Positions 1-7,243 of a stretch of DNA of 54,782 nucleotides are shown one piece after another. A program made the translations under genes and the position numbers. Position 1 is the stretch's first letter. Every line of letters begins with the position of its first letter. The notes beneath the pieces are model-generated. The model did no database searches and was not told the origin of the DNA. It was given only the letters and a program-made list of their open reading frames with translations. Location of the stretch: positions 1 through 54,782 of IMG/VR virus record IMGVR_UViG_3300027121_000004. One strand, 5' to 3'. This DNA comes from a virus.

Positions 1-2
1 GA

Positions 3-620
3 GCCAAGGCTATTAGTGAGAAGTATGATGCTCTTTTGGCAACCGACAAGGATGACATTCGACAACAGATCTTTGATGCTATTTTGGCTACACAAATCAC
101 CGAGGGTCTTGTTTTCTATGTGTCGTTTGCTTGTAGTTTTTACTTTGGATATCGTGGAAAGATGGAGGGTAATGCCAAGATTATTAAGTTCATCAGTCGT
201 GACGAAAATCTACACGTTGCTATTACCCAAAATATTCTTCGTTATTTGAGTGAAAACAAGGAAGAAGGATTCCAAGATATTGTTAAGAAGTCCGAAGACA
301 AGGTATACGAAGCATACAAAATCGCTGTAGAGGCTGAAAAGGACTGGGCTAATTATCTATTCAGTAAGGGTAACCTTGTTGGATTGACCAATGATAGTTT
401 GAACACCTACGTTGAGTGGTTGGCTAATAACCGTCTACAAAGCATCGGATATAAGAAGTTGTATCCTAATGCCAAGACCAATCCATTGGCTGGTTGGTTG
501 GACAGTTACTATGACAGTAAGAAGCTTCAAGTGGCTCCTCAAGAAACCGAGTTGAGTAGCTATGTAAAGGGTGTGGATAACACAATTACAGAGAATGCTT
601 TCGACGGATTTAAGTTATAA
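3..620 (+). CDS. nrdB: ribonucleoside-diphosphate reductase small subunit R2 (C-terminal part; 5' end outside window)
   Basis: Class I ribonucleotide reductase R2 holds the diiron/tyrosyl-radical centre and works with R1 to make dNDPs. The frame is open to the left edge (an internal TTG at 36 is not the true start), so the N-terminal part is missing. The visible part follows E. coli NrdB closely: helix motif FYVSFACSF, then MEGNAKII, then SRDENLH, which carries the Glu and His diiron ligands, then EKDWA and the VAPQE(T/V)E(L/V)SSY stretch. It ends in an acidic-aromatic tail (DGFKL) of the kind that docks R2 onto R1. The radical tyrosine lies in the missing part. This fits a phage that makes its own dNTPs. 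Identification is secure; the subclass cannot be told from this end. Confidence 0.95.
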   Translation, partial: AKAISEKYDALLATDKDDIRQQIFDAILATQITEGLVFYVSFACSFYFGYRGKMEGNAKIIKFISRDENLHVAITQNILRYLSENKEEGFQDIVKKSEDKVYEAYKIAVEAEKDWANYLFSKGNLVGLTNDSLNTYVEWLANNRLQSIGYKKLYPNAKTNPLAGWLDSYYDSKKLQVAPQETELSSYVKGVDNTITENAFDGFKL

Positions 621-623
621 ATA
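616..623 (+). promoter_or_regulatory. possible T4-type late promoter box TATAAATA
   Basis: A perfect match to the T4 late -10 element overlaps the nrdB stop codon, 50 bp before the next gene. One octamer in AT-rich DNA is weak evidence. Another copy at 6027-6034 overlaps a start codon and is probably chance. Confidence 0.3.
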
Positions 624-650
624 ATATGTCACTTTTAATGAGTGACGTAT
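624..650 (+). other. RNA hairpin after nrdB
   Basis: The stem ATATGTCACT / AGTGACGTAT (one G-T wobble) closes a 7-nt loop just after the nrdB stop. No run of T follows, so it is not a standard intrinsic terminator. It could protect the 3' end or be a processing site. Confidence 0.35.
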
Positions 651-672
651 ATTTATATGATAGACTTACCAT

Positions 673-1314
673 ATGAACTATAGAGATCAACTGAAAAATG
701 CTGTAAAAAAGATAGTAAGAGAGGTCATTGAGGAAAAGACGACTGAGGTTAATAAGACCTGGGCTGAAATGATGGAATCTTTATCTAAAGAAATCAAGAA
801 GCCTATTACTCTTGACGATGCTGGAAACTACAACGTATGCGAATGTGAGCCTCATCACATTAACATTCGCCCTATAGTTCACGATATCTTCGATTTACAA
901 TACTTTAAAGACGGTGTAGAACGTCAAAAGATTTTGTATATTCCATTTGAGGATGTCAAGAAGTATGTCAAAGAATGGTTGAATTCAAAAGAACTAAACT
1001 ATGTTGATAATGCTTATGAAAAGAATGTAGAAAACAGCAAGGATAAAGAAGGTGGTAAGAAAGCAGATAAGGCATCAGAAGAACAAAACTTGGTTGATCC
1101 AGAAAAAGACAACAAGGTAGTAAAGTCTATCAAGGCGAAGGCCATGAATGAACCAAAAGATGATCCAACTGAACCTATGCGTCCTGTTGGAAAGACTGAA
1201 AAGCAGGTAGATCATAAGTCTAAGAATCCATCTTATGAACCTCCAAAGCTACCAAAGAATCTACAAAAGTTGGTAGTCAAATACACCAAGGGCGGTAAGG
1301 CTCGTAAAAAGTAA
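673..1314 (+). CDS. hypothetical charged protein, 213 aa
   Basis: I do not recognise a family. The N-terminal third is an amphipathic, probably helical segment (EEKTTEVNKTWAEMMESL). It is followed by a folded-looking stretch with CECEPHH at about residues 56-62 and an aromatic/hydrophobic core to about residue 120. The C-terminal 90 residues are very rich in Lys, Asp, Glu and Pro and look disordered, ending in a basic tail (GGKARKK). That layout would suit a nucleic-acid or scaffold-type binding protein, but this is only inference. The start is the ATG 53 bp after nrdB. The gene lies on the same strand as nrdB and the next small membrane protein. Confidence 0.7.
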   Translation: MNYRDQLKNAVKKIVREVIEEKTTEVNKTWAEMMESLSKEIKKPITLDDAGNYNVCECEPHHINIRPIVHDIFDLQYFKDGVERQKILYIPFEDVKKYVKEWLNSKELNYVDNAYEKNVENSKDKEGGKKADKASEEQNLVDPEKDNKVVKSIKAKAMNEPKDDPTEPMRPVGKTEKQVDHKSKNPSYEPPKLPKNLQKLVVKYTKGGKARKK

Positions 1315-1325
1315 AATACATTGTT

Positions 1326-1691
1326 ATGGCAGACGGAGAATTCAATCCAAATAGTTACGATGCGGTATTGTCGTCAATCAATACCCAATTACAGGCGATG
1401 AATTCAACGTTGACAACGATGCAGAACACTGAGAAAGAAAACAACAGTGCGCTGCATAAAAAAATAAACGAAGTAGAAACAAAGATTGATAATAAAATTG
1501 ACACCTTCAACGCAACGTTAACAAAGAACATTACAGAAGTTAATAATAAAGTGGTTGCATTGGAGTATTTTAGATATTATCTTGCGGGTATGGTAACTAC
1601 CGCTTCTGCTCTTGGTGGCGCATTTTTTTCATATGTTTTTACAAAGTTCTTGGGTGGTGGCGGTGGTGGCCCAACCCCTCCACATGCTTGA
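1326..1691 (+). CDS. small coiled-coil membrane protein, 121 aa (XhlA/holin-like layout)
   Basis: Residues about 10-80 are a heptad-rich coiled coil (repeats of N/I/L with KINEVETKIDNKID and EVNNKVVALE). It runs straight into one hydrophobic segment (about residues 83-108) and a Gly-rich tail ending PTPPHA. This coiled coil plus one transmembrane helix resembles XhlA-type hemolysin/holin accessory proteins and some phage membrane anchors. I do not see enough to call it a holin, and no endolysin is adjacent. It starts 11 bp after the previous gene and is likely co-transcribed with it. Confidence 0.6.
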   Translation: MADGEFNPNSYDAVLSSINTQLQAMNSTLTTMQNTEKENNSALHKKINEVETKIDNKIDTFNATLTKNITEVNNKVVALEYFRYYLAGMVTTASALGGAFFSYVFTKFLGGGGGGPTPPHA

Positions 1692-1752
1692 ATAACATAA
1701 ATCCGTCTTCGTCCAATCTTCGTTGGTCTAAATTATAACTAAAAGGACATAT

Positions 1753-2100
1753 ATGATTAAAATGGTAATGGGTGTTGCTCTTGCTTCGGTATTAGCATCA
1801 CAGACGGTCAAGGCGGGAGATCGTGAATGGGCAACAGTTGGTAAGGTTTTGACAGGTGTAGCTGTTGTTCATGTTATTGATAAGATTGTAAATCCTGCTC
1901 CTCAAGTGGTTTACGTTCAACAGCCAGTAGTAGTTCAACAACCCGTGGTAGTCCAACAGCCAGTAGTGGTTCAACCAGCACCTGTTGTTTATGTGCAGCC
2001 TGCTCCAGTTGTTTATTATGCGTCACCTAGTGTGGTAGTGTATCCAGGCTGTCCAACGCCGGTTTACAGATATCATCACCATCATCACTGGCACCGTTAA
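1753..2100 (+). CDS. secreted Val/Pro/Gln-repeat protein with His-rich tail, 115 aa
   Basis: The first 21 residues form a typical signal peptide with a likely cleavage after VKA. The middle is low complexity, with QPVVVQ units followed by VVYVQPAPVVYY. The C-terminus is a His cluster (five His in a row, then WHR). Similar small exported Val/Pro-rich, His-tailed proteins occur in bacterial genomes with no defined role, so this may be host-derived. A good AAGGA ribosome site precedes the ATG, and an intrinsic terminator follows at 2123. Metal binding by the His tail is plausible but only inference. Confidence 0.65.
   Translation: MIKMVMGVALASVLASQTVKAGDREWATVGKVLTGVAVVHVIDKIVNPAPQVVYVQQPVVVQQPVVVQQPVVVQPAPVVYVQPAPVVYYASPSVVVYPGCPTPVYRYHHHHHWHR
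1921..1974 (+). repeat. three tandem 18-bp units inside the Val/Pro/Gln gene
   Basis: Three consecutive 18-bp copies of a CARCCNGTRGTRGTYCAA-type unit (1921, 1939, 1957) each encode QPVVVQ. More degenerate copies follow. Such in-frame repeats are prone to length change by slippage. Confidence 0.85.
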
Positions 2101-2122
2101 TTTGATTAAAAATAACAAAAGG

Positions 2123-2152
2123 AACCGCTGACAAAATCAGCGGTTTTTTTAT
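2123..2152 (+). terminator. intrinsic terminator
   Basis: A perfect 9-bp stem AACCGCTGA / TCAGCGGTT with loop CAAAA is followed by a T run. It lies 22 bp after the stop at 2100 and just before the promoter at 2160, so it separates two transcription units. Confidence 0.9.
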
Positions 2153-2159
2153 TTGGGTG

Positions 2160-2187
2160 TTGACATACAAAAACTGTGTGGTAGTAT
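2160..2187 (+). promoter_or_regulatory. sigma70-like promoter for the AAA ATPase/VWA pair
   Basis: TTGACA (2160-2165), 16-bp spacer ending GTGTGG, then TAGTAT (2182-2187). It directly follows the terminator and precedes the gene at 2232. The GTGTGG-TA junction recurs at 8639-8646. Confidence 0.75.
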
Positions 2188-2231
2188 AGGTGGTGTTGAG
2201 ATCACCTATGAAAAACAAAAAAGGCAATGAA

Positions 2232-3188
2232 ATGAATTTGACCGTGACGGCGAATTTTGATATTAAGAAGTTCCTTGATACGTGCAAGGATTTGCGTCCA
2301 TCTTCTCTGATTATGGATGATGTCAAGTGGAAGTATATGGTTCGGTCCACAATTCGTGGCAAGAACATTCTTCTTCTTGGACCCACTGGTTGCGGCAAGA
2401 CTCTTGCTGCTCAAACTGTTGCCAAGGTTGTTGGTAAGGAAAACAAGTTTTTCTACTTCAATCTTGGAGCTACTCAAGATGCCCGTGCATCTCTTATTGG
2501 AAATACGCACTTCGACAAGTCTAGTGGAACCTTCTTCAAGGAGTCCAGCTTTGTTAAGGCTATTCGCACTCCCAACGCCATCATTCTTCTTGATGAAATT
2601 TCTCGTTCTCATCACGATGGTGTTAATATTCTTATGACCGTTCTTGATGACCTTCAACGTTATCTTCGCCTTGATGAGAAGGAAGATAGTGAAATTGTGA
2701 AGGTTGCGGATGGGGTCACATTTATTGCTACTGCAAACGTTGGTAATGAATACACCGCTACCCGTGTTATGGACCGTGCTTTGCTTTCACGTTTCCCAGT
2801 CAAGATCGAAATGACTCCTCTGGATCGTGCCAGTGAGTTTGAACTGTTGAAGTCTCGATTTGATATCACTGATGTAGATAAGCTTGATATGCTTAATGCC
2901 GTCTGTGACATTGCGGATCACACCCGCAAGCAAGTCAAGTTGGAAGATAGCAAGATTACCAACTTTCTTCCTACTCGTTCAACCGTCGAGATTGCTGAAC
3001 TTATTGTTGACGGATTTAATTTGCTTGAAATTGCCGAGACTACCATTTATCCTAATTTCAGTGACGATGGTGGCGTTGACAGTGAACGGACCTATGTGAA
3101 ACAGCTTGTTCAAAAGTATATCAAGACTGAATCCAAGACCAATCTGTTCAACGATCCTATCAAGGAAAACAATCAGGTTCCGTTCTAA
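2232..3188 (+). CDS. MoxR/CobS-like AAA+ ATPase, 318 aa
   Basis: This single-domain AAA+ ATPase has Walker A GPTGCGKT at residues 50-57, Walker B LLDE with D121/E122, a sensor-1 Asn in TANVGN, and an arginine-finger-type DRALLSRF. That is the pattern of MoxR/CobS ATPases, which remodel partner proteins together with a VWA protein. The partner is the next gene. Phage copies are often annotated cobS/cobT although a cobalamin role is doubtful. The frame is open to a GTG at 2190 and an ATG at 2208. I chose the ATG at 2232 because AAAAGG lies 7 bp before it and the upstream codons sit in the expected leader. Confidence 0.85.
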   Translation: MNLTVTANFDIKKFLDTCKDLRPSSLIMDDVKWKYMVRSTIRGKNILLLGPTGCGKTLAAQTVAKVVGKENKFFYFNLGATQDARASLIGNTHFDKSSGTFFKESSFVKAIRTPNAIILLDEISRSHHDGVNILMTVLDDLQRYLRLDEKEDSEIVKVADGVTFIATANVGNEYTATRVMDRALLSRFPVKIEMTPLDRASEFELLKSRFDITDVDKLDMLNAVCDIADHTRKQVKLEDSKITNFLPTRSTVEIAELIVDGFNLLEIAETTIYPNFSDDGGVDSERTYVKQLVQKYIKTESKTNLFNDPIKENNQVPF

Positions 3189-3219
3189 TAGTATAAACAA
3201 CAATTAACCGACTTAATTT

Positions 3220-5319
3220 ATGGGAAAGCAACACAGCGACTTCTGGATGAAGGATTATGACATGGATTGGGATTTTACAGACGAATCCGATGATCTTGAT
3301 CTTTCTAGTGCCCAGACTGAAACGACTGCTCACCTAATTAGGTTGTCGGCCGCACGTAGGGCTATTTCTAACTACGTGTCAATTCTCACCAGTAGAAACA
3401 TCCCCGTCATGTTTAACGATCAAAACGTTAGTATGACTGACGGTAAGACCGTGTATATTGGTGCTGATGTTAATGAAAAGAATAACTTTGATGTAGCTGT
3501 CGGATTGGCGCTGCATGAAGGCAGCCACATCTGTTATTCTGATTTTGATTTGTATAAGACTTTGTGGCAGAAGGTTCCTAGAGAAATCTATGACTGTGCC
3601 ATTAACCTGAACATTTCCAAGGAGGAAGTGGCAAACGTCTGTAAGACTTTGTTCAATATTATCGAAGACCGATACATTGACTACACTGTATACAAGAATG
3701 CGCCTGGTTACCGAGGTTACTATGAGGCGCTTTACGACAAGTATTTCAACACCAGTATCATTGATGATGGACTCAAGAGCAACCTATACAGGTCGCTTAA
3801 CACCGAGTCATACATATATCGTATCATCAATATCACCAATGAGTATACTGATCTGGATGCTTTGCCTGGTCTGTATGAAATTGCCAAGACTATCAATTTG
3901 ACAAACATCAGTCGATTGGACACTGGTATGTCTCGTCTTGAGTGTGCGTTTGAAGTTGCTACAATTATATTCAAGAACATCAACGAAGCTAAGATGGTTC
4001 CTCAACCCAAGATGGATGTCAATGCTTCTGGTGGCGACGGACAAAATGAGGATTCCAAGGGTCAAGAAACCAAGGTTGAATCTGGTGAAAAGTCTGACAA
4101 GGTTAATCCTAAAGATGAAGAAGATGCTCTTGGTGGCGATACTACCTCTGTAGAGACAACGGATGCACCTACTGCCAATACTAATGTTGGCGATGATGAT
4201 AGTGTGTCTCAAACCAAGAAGAGCAAGATTGCAAGGGCTTTTGAAAAGCAGAAGGAATTTGTTTCTGGTAATCTTAAGAAGAAGAAGGTTTCCAAGAAGG
4301 AGAATCAGGTTCTTAATATATTGGAACGTAGTCAAATTGATCTGATCGACGTTGGTAACGAATATGTTATTAGTCAGAACAACGTTGGCGCTATTGAATG
4401 TATTTTGGTCAAGAACCTTACTAAGGAACTGGCTATGTCTGAAGAGTTTCCGCTTGGACCTGTTAGGTCTTGGTATGGATACAAGGATGTGTCTTCTATT
4501 CCTCAAGTTATTGAGCTACAGAAAATCATTGATCGTGGTATTAGTCTTGGAACCAAGATTGGTAAGCGTCTTCAATTTCGTAACGAAGTAAATGTTGAAA
4601 AGTTTACTCGCAGGGAAACTGGACGGCTTGACAAGCGTATTATCCATGAGTTGGGTTTTGATGCAGAAAACATCTTTTACACTACTGCTACTTCTAAATA
4701 CAAGAAGATGAACTTTCATATCAGTGTTGATGCTAGTGCTAGTATGAGAGGAAGCAAGTGGAATAAGACTATGCTTCTTTGCACTTCAATTGCTAAGGCT
4801 GCCAGTATGTTGGAAAACATTCGTGTCACCATTAGTTTTAGGTCTACTATGGATAAGATGCCGTATGTTGTGATGGCATATGATTCCAATAAGGATAAGA
4901 TTGTCAAGATCAAGAATTTGTTTGCTTTTATTCATCCAGACGGGTTGACTCCCGAAGGATTGAGTTTTGAGGCAATCATGAAAGAAATGCCTGAAGGTGG
5001 GGCTGATATGGACAGCTACTTCATCAATATTTCTGATGGCGAACCATGTTTTTCTTTCAACGGCGAAAGCGTTCAGATACCCGTTGCATATAGTGGTGCT
5101 GATGCTGCTTCTCATACCAGAAAACAAGTTAACAAGATTCGTAGCATGAACTATCGGGTTATTTCTTACTTCATTAGTGAAAATAACACTGTTCCGCCAC
5201 AATCTGCTAATATGTTCAAAACCATGTATGGCAAGGATGGTGTGTTTATTAATGTTGAAAATATCAATCAGATTGTGAACACGCTCAATAAAAAGATGTT
5301 GGAAAGTGTTGACGTATAA
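3220..5319 (+). CDS. HExxH metallopeptidase-like / VWA-domain protein (CobT-like), 699 aa
   Basis: The N-terminal half has HEGSH at residues 99-103, a zinc-protease HExxH motif, with a candidate third ligand E149 in NIIEDRYID. An acidic, disordered linker spans about residues 260-345. The C-terminal part is a von Willebrand A domain with a complete MIDAS: DASAS (D504, S506, S508), T577 in DGLTPEG, and D606 in SDGEP. VWA proteins of this kind act with MoxR/CobS AAA ATPases, and the AAA gene lies 31 bp upstream. The pair probably forms a metal-dependent chaperone or maturation complex. Protease activity is inferred from the motif only. The promoter of the next gene overlaps its 3' end. Confidence 0.85.
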   Translation: MGKQHSDFWMKDYDMDWDFTDESDDLDLSSAQTETTAHLIRLSAARRAISNYVSILTSRNIPVMFNDQNVSMTDGKTVYIGADVNEKNNFDVAVGLALHEGSHICYSDFDLYKTLWQKVPREIYDCAINLNISKEEVANVCKTLFNIIEDRYIDYTVYKNAPGYRGYYEALYDKYFNTSIIDDGLKSNLYRSLNTESYIYRIINITNEYTDLDALPGLYEIAKTINLTNISRLDTGMSRLECAFEVATIIFKNINEAKMVPQPKMDVNASGGDGQNEDSKGQETKVESGEKSDKVNPKDEEDALGGDTTSVETTDAPTANTNVGDDDSVSQTKKSKIARAFEKQKEFVSGNLKKKKVSKKENQVLNILERSQIDLIDVGNEYVISQNNVGAIECILVKNLTKELAMSEEFPLGPVRSWYGYKDVSSIPQVIELQKIIDRGISLGTKIGKRLQFRNEVNVEKFTRRETGRLDKRIIHELGFDAENIFYTTATSKYKKMNFHISVDASASMRGSKWNKTMLLCTSIAKAASMLENIRVTISFRSTMDKMPYVVMAYDSNKDKIVKIKNLFAFIHPDGLTPEGLSFEAIMKEMPEGGADMDSYFINISDGEPCFSFNGESVQIPVAYSGADAASHTRKQVNKIRSMNYRVISYFISENNTVPPQSANMFKTMYGKDGVFINVENINQIVNTLNKKMLESVDV

Positions 5320-5337
5320 CAACTCTTCTGATATAAT
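5309..5337 (+). promoter_or_regulatory. sigma70-like promoter (TTGACG-17-TATAAT)
   Basis: TTGACG (5309-5314), 17-bp spacer and a perfect TATAAT (5332-5337). It overlaps the end of the VWA gene. The predicted start near 5344 gives a leader of about 50 nt for the gene at 5395. Confidence 0.75.
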
Positions 5338-5345
5338 TTAAACAC

Positions 5346-5360
5346 AGGTATATCATACCT
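5346..5360 (+). repeat. inverted repeat at the transcript start (possible operator)
   Basis: AGGTAT-ATC-ATACCT is a perfect palindrome beginning about 9 bp after the TATAAT box. That is where an operator or a 5' protective stem would sit. The stem is short, so an operator is the better guess. Confidence 0.45.
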
Positions 5361-5394
5361 AAACTATAAACATAAATACAAGAAAGGATAAAAA

Positions 5395-5766
5395 ATGAAA
5401 AAGACTGATCGTAAGAACAAGACAAACCTCACCGTTAATTGGCCGAAGAATATCTTCACAATTGAGGAACTGAACCAGAAGAATCCCGAGTTTGTCAACA
5501 TCACGTTGCGAGTTCGACTCAAGAAGGCGATCTCTGATAACATGGTTTCGGAGGTTGGATATCTTCACAATGGTAAGGGTCGTCCTCGTTTGGTGTTAGC
5601 ATGTTCACCTATTACTCAAGAACATATTGCAGAAGCAAAGAGTAAGGGTGTTGTGCTGAAGGATGGATTGAGTGTCAATGTTTTGACTGTCAATGCTTCT
5701 AAGGAAGAGTCTGTTGTCACGATTGCTGAGTCAACCAATTCACAGAACGTCACTATGTCTGTGTAA
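5395..5766 (+). CDS. small winged-helix-like protein, 123 aa, own promoter
   Basis: I do not recognise a named family. Residues 20-65 read like a winged helix: a first helix (FTIEELNQKN), a recognition-type helix (ITLRVRLKKAI), then a Gly-rich hairpin (YLHNGKGRPRLVLA). A basic N-terminus (MKKTDRKNKTN) adds DNA-binding character. It has its own strong promoter, an operator-like palindrome in the leader, a good AAAGGA ribosome site and a terminator at 5793. It is therefore a single-gene unit, probably well expressed. A DNA-binding or regulatory role is inference. Confidence 0.75.
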   Translation: MKKTDRKNKTNLTVNWPKNIFTIEELNQKNPEFVNITLRVRLKKAISDNMVSEVGYLHNGKGRPRLVLACSPITQEHIAEAKSKGVVLKDGLSVNVLTVNASKEESVVTIAESTNSQNVTMSV

Positions 5767-5774
5767 TAGTTGAT

Positions 5775-6014
5775 TCAAATATTGTGAGACCAAAGCGGAC
5801 TTAGCTTAAGCTGTCCGCTTTTTTCTTTTGAGTAGTAATAGATAGAAGCATCTTTCATGTGTTTTTTGATGTTTTTAACAACACCTTCACACATGTTCCA
5901 ACTACCATAATAGATAGGTTCATCCAATTGACTGTCAAATATACTAAAAGATCTTTGACTCGTTTCGAATACAAAAAACGTTTCTTCTTTTGGATTGATC
6001 TTTTTAAACTTCAT
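5775..6014 (-). CDS. hypothetical protein, 79 aa, antisense small gene
   Basis: This minus-strand ORF fills the gap between two plus-strand genes. The protein has a natural-looking composition with an aromatic core (FFVFETSQRSFSIFD, EPIYYGSWN, then KNIKKHMKD, then IYYYS). No family is recognised. Its last 18 codons are the reverse complement of the terminator at 5793, and its first codons overlap the plus-strand promoter at 5995. Either it is a real small gene in a constrained spot, or it is a chance ORF over regulatory DNA. No minus-strand promoter was found. Confidence 0.5.
   Translation of the reverse strand: MKFKKINPKEETFFVFETSQRSFSIFDSQLDEPIYYGSWNMCEGVVKNIKKHMKDASIYYYSKEKSGQLKLSPLWSHNI
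5793..5827 (+). terminator. intrinsic terminator
   Basis: Outer stem AAGCGGAC / GTCCGCTT (8 bp) encloses a second palindrome AGCTTAAGCT, followed by TTTTTTC and TTTT. It ends the transcript of the gene at 5395. Confidence 0.85.
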
Positions 6015-6022
6015 GGTATACT
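5995..6022 (+). promoter_or_regulatory. sigma70-like promoter, very short leader
   Basis: TTGATC (5995-6000), 16-bp spacer ending GG, TATACT (6017-6022). Eleven bp separate the -10 box from the ATG at 6034, so the leader would be about 5 nt. Confidence 0.6.
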
Positions 6023-6033
6023 AGTTTATAAAT

Positions 6034-7215
6034 ATGGACGTATTACAAGAATATTTTAGTGGAATCGAACAATTCGACTATGAGACAAACAAGAAGAAAC
6101 TAATTGACAATCTCAATTATCTCAAGTCGATGTCTGTAGAAGAACAAACCTTCTACAAGAAGTGGGTCGAACTGCAAGAATTAAATCATTATTCTGAACG
6201 AGCAGCAATTGCCAGAAACAAGATTTGGACACCCACAGATCTAAATGATGAAGCAGCCACTATTAAGGAAATTGAAAGTATTAATCCAACAGTAGTTCAT
6301 GTAGATAATACTGCACTGGATACTGAATGGGTAATGCTTAGAACGTTTGTTCATACAATGGCATATGATCAAACCCCAGGCAGATTCATCAAATTGTTGA
6401 TTAGCGATGGCAACAAAGATAATCCTAGATATCTTGGTGTTATTAGTATGTCCAGTGATGTTATTACAATTACTGATCGTGATAACTATATTGGTTGGAC
6501 TCCCGATGCAAAACTAAAATGTAAGAAGCTGAACAACAGTGCAATTGGTAGTTGTATTATGTCTACCCAACCATTTGGATACAACTTCTTGGGTGGAAAG
6601 TTGATTGCGGGGTTAGTAACTGGTGAAACTGTAAGAAATCTTTGGAAGCAGTTGTATGGGCAAACTCTGGCTGGTATTACCACAACCAGTCTATATGGCA
6701 GTTACAGTATGTATAATAGTCTTAAATGGTGGCACAAGTGTGGAACTAGTAGTGGTAAAATGACTATCAAGCCAGACGATGACATTTACAAGGTATGGCA
6801 CGATTGGATTAAAGAGAACAAAGCCGACAAATACAAACAGGCAATGACCCAGAAAGAAGGTGTTAGTGGACCTGTAACTGGTGCCAAGAATCGTGTGTTG
6901 AGCATGATTTTCTCTCAGTGTGAAATTAAAGCAGCTGAATATGTCCATGGATATGAACGTGGAACATACTATGCTTGTCCCTATCGTAATAGTAGGGATT
7001 TCCTAAAAGGAGAAATTGAAGAAAGCAAGCTAGAGTTGAATCCAATTTACAATGAAAAATACATTATTGATTGGTGGAGACAAAAGGCGATTGCGAGATA
7101 CAAGACTCTCAAAAGTGAGAATCGATTGAAGGGAGACGTTCTGTATTACAATAAAATGATCGGAATGTCTTATGAAGACTCAAAAAAACTTTACTTTGGT
7201 GAAGTAGGAAGATGA
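6034..7215 (+). CDS. DUF4338 (DruA-like) protein, 393 aa
   Basis: The central region matches my recollection of the DUF4338/DruA family. It has YLGVISMSS, then RDNYIGW (family RDrwIGW), then LGGKLIAGLVT, then GITTTSLYG followed by SMYNSLKWW, then the Gly/Lys-rich SSGKMTIKP. DruA is the DUF4338 subunit of the Druantia anti-phage system; its biochemical activity is not something I can derive here. About 100 N-terminal and 130 C-terminal residues are outside the conserved core. The gene stands alone without other Druantia subunits, so a phage-specific DNA-related role or a counter-defence role are both open. Its promoter at 5995 leaves almost no leader. Confidence 0.6.
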   Translation: MDVLQEYFSGIEQFDYETNKKKLIDNLNYLKSMSVEEQTFYKKWVELQELNHYSERAAIARNKIWTPTDLNDEAATIKEIESINPTVVHVDNTALDTEWVMLRTFVHTMAYDQTPGRFIKLLISDGNKDNPRYLGVISMSSDVITITDRDNYIGWTPDAKLKCKKLNNSAIGSCIMSTQPFGYNFLGGKLIAGLVTGETVRNLWKQLYGQTLAGITTTSLYGSYSMYNSLKWWHKCGTSSGKMTIKPDDDIYKVWHDWIKENKADKYKQAMTQKEGVSGPVTGAKNRVLSMIFSQCEIKAAEYVHGYERGTYYACPYRNSRDFLKGEIEESKLELNPIYNEKYIIDWWRQKAIARYKTLKSENRLKGDVLYYNKMIGMSYEDSKKLYFGEVGR

Positions 7216-7222
7216 GATTTTT

Positions 7223-7233
7223 ACTATTTATTA
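7223..7233 (+). promoter_or_regulatory. recurrent pre-start motif ACTATTTATTA (copy 1)
   Basis: An 11-bp motif found exactly before three genes (7244, 20744, 26629), here 10 bp before the ATG. No -35 box accompanies it. It is a candidate phage-specific (perhaps late) promoter core. Confidence 0.4.
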
Positions 7234-7243
7234 TGGTAAAGGC

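Noticed and set aside
2190-2231. GTG at 2190 or ATG at 2208 as start of the AAA ATPase
   Set aside because: The GTG lies directly beside the -10 box, before the expected transcript start; the ATG at 2208 lacks a ribosome site, while 2232 has AAAAGG at good spacing.
2027-2657. Minus-strand ORFs opposite the 1753 and 2232 genes
   Set aside because: They are shadows of two convincing plus-strand genes and one would cross a terminator and a promoter.
3808-4506. 232-codon minus-strand ORF inside the VWA gene
   Set aside because: It is antisense to the linker and VWA region of a strong gene, with the Ile/Leu/Asn/Arg-rich composition of a mirror frame.
6027-6034. TATAAATA octamer as a late promoter for the gene at 6034
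   Set aside because: It overlaps the start codon, so a transcript from it would begin inside the gene. The promoter at 5995 explains the gene better.
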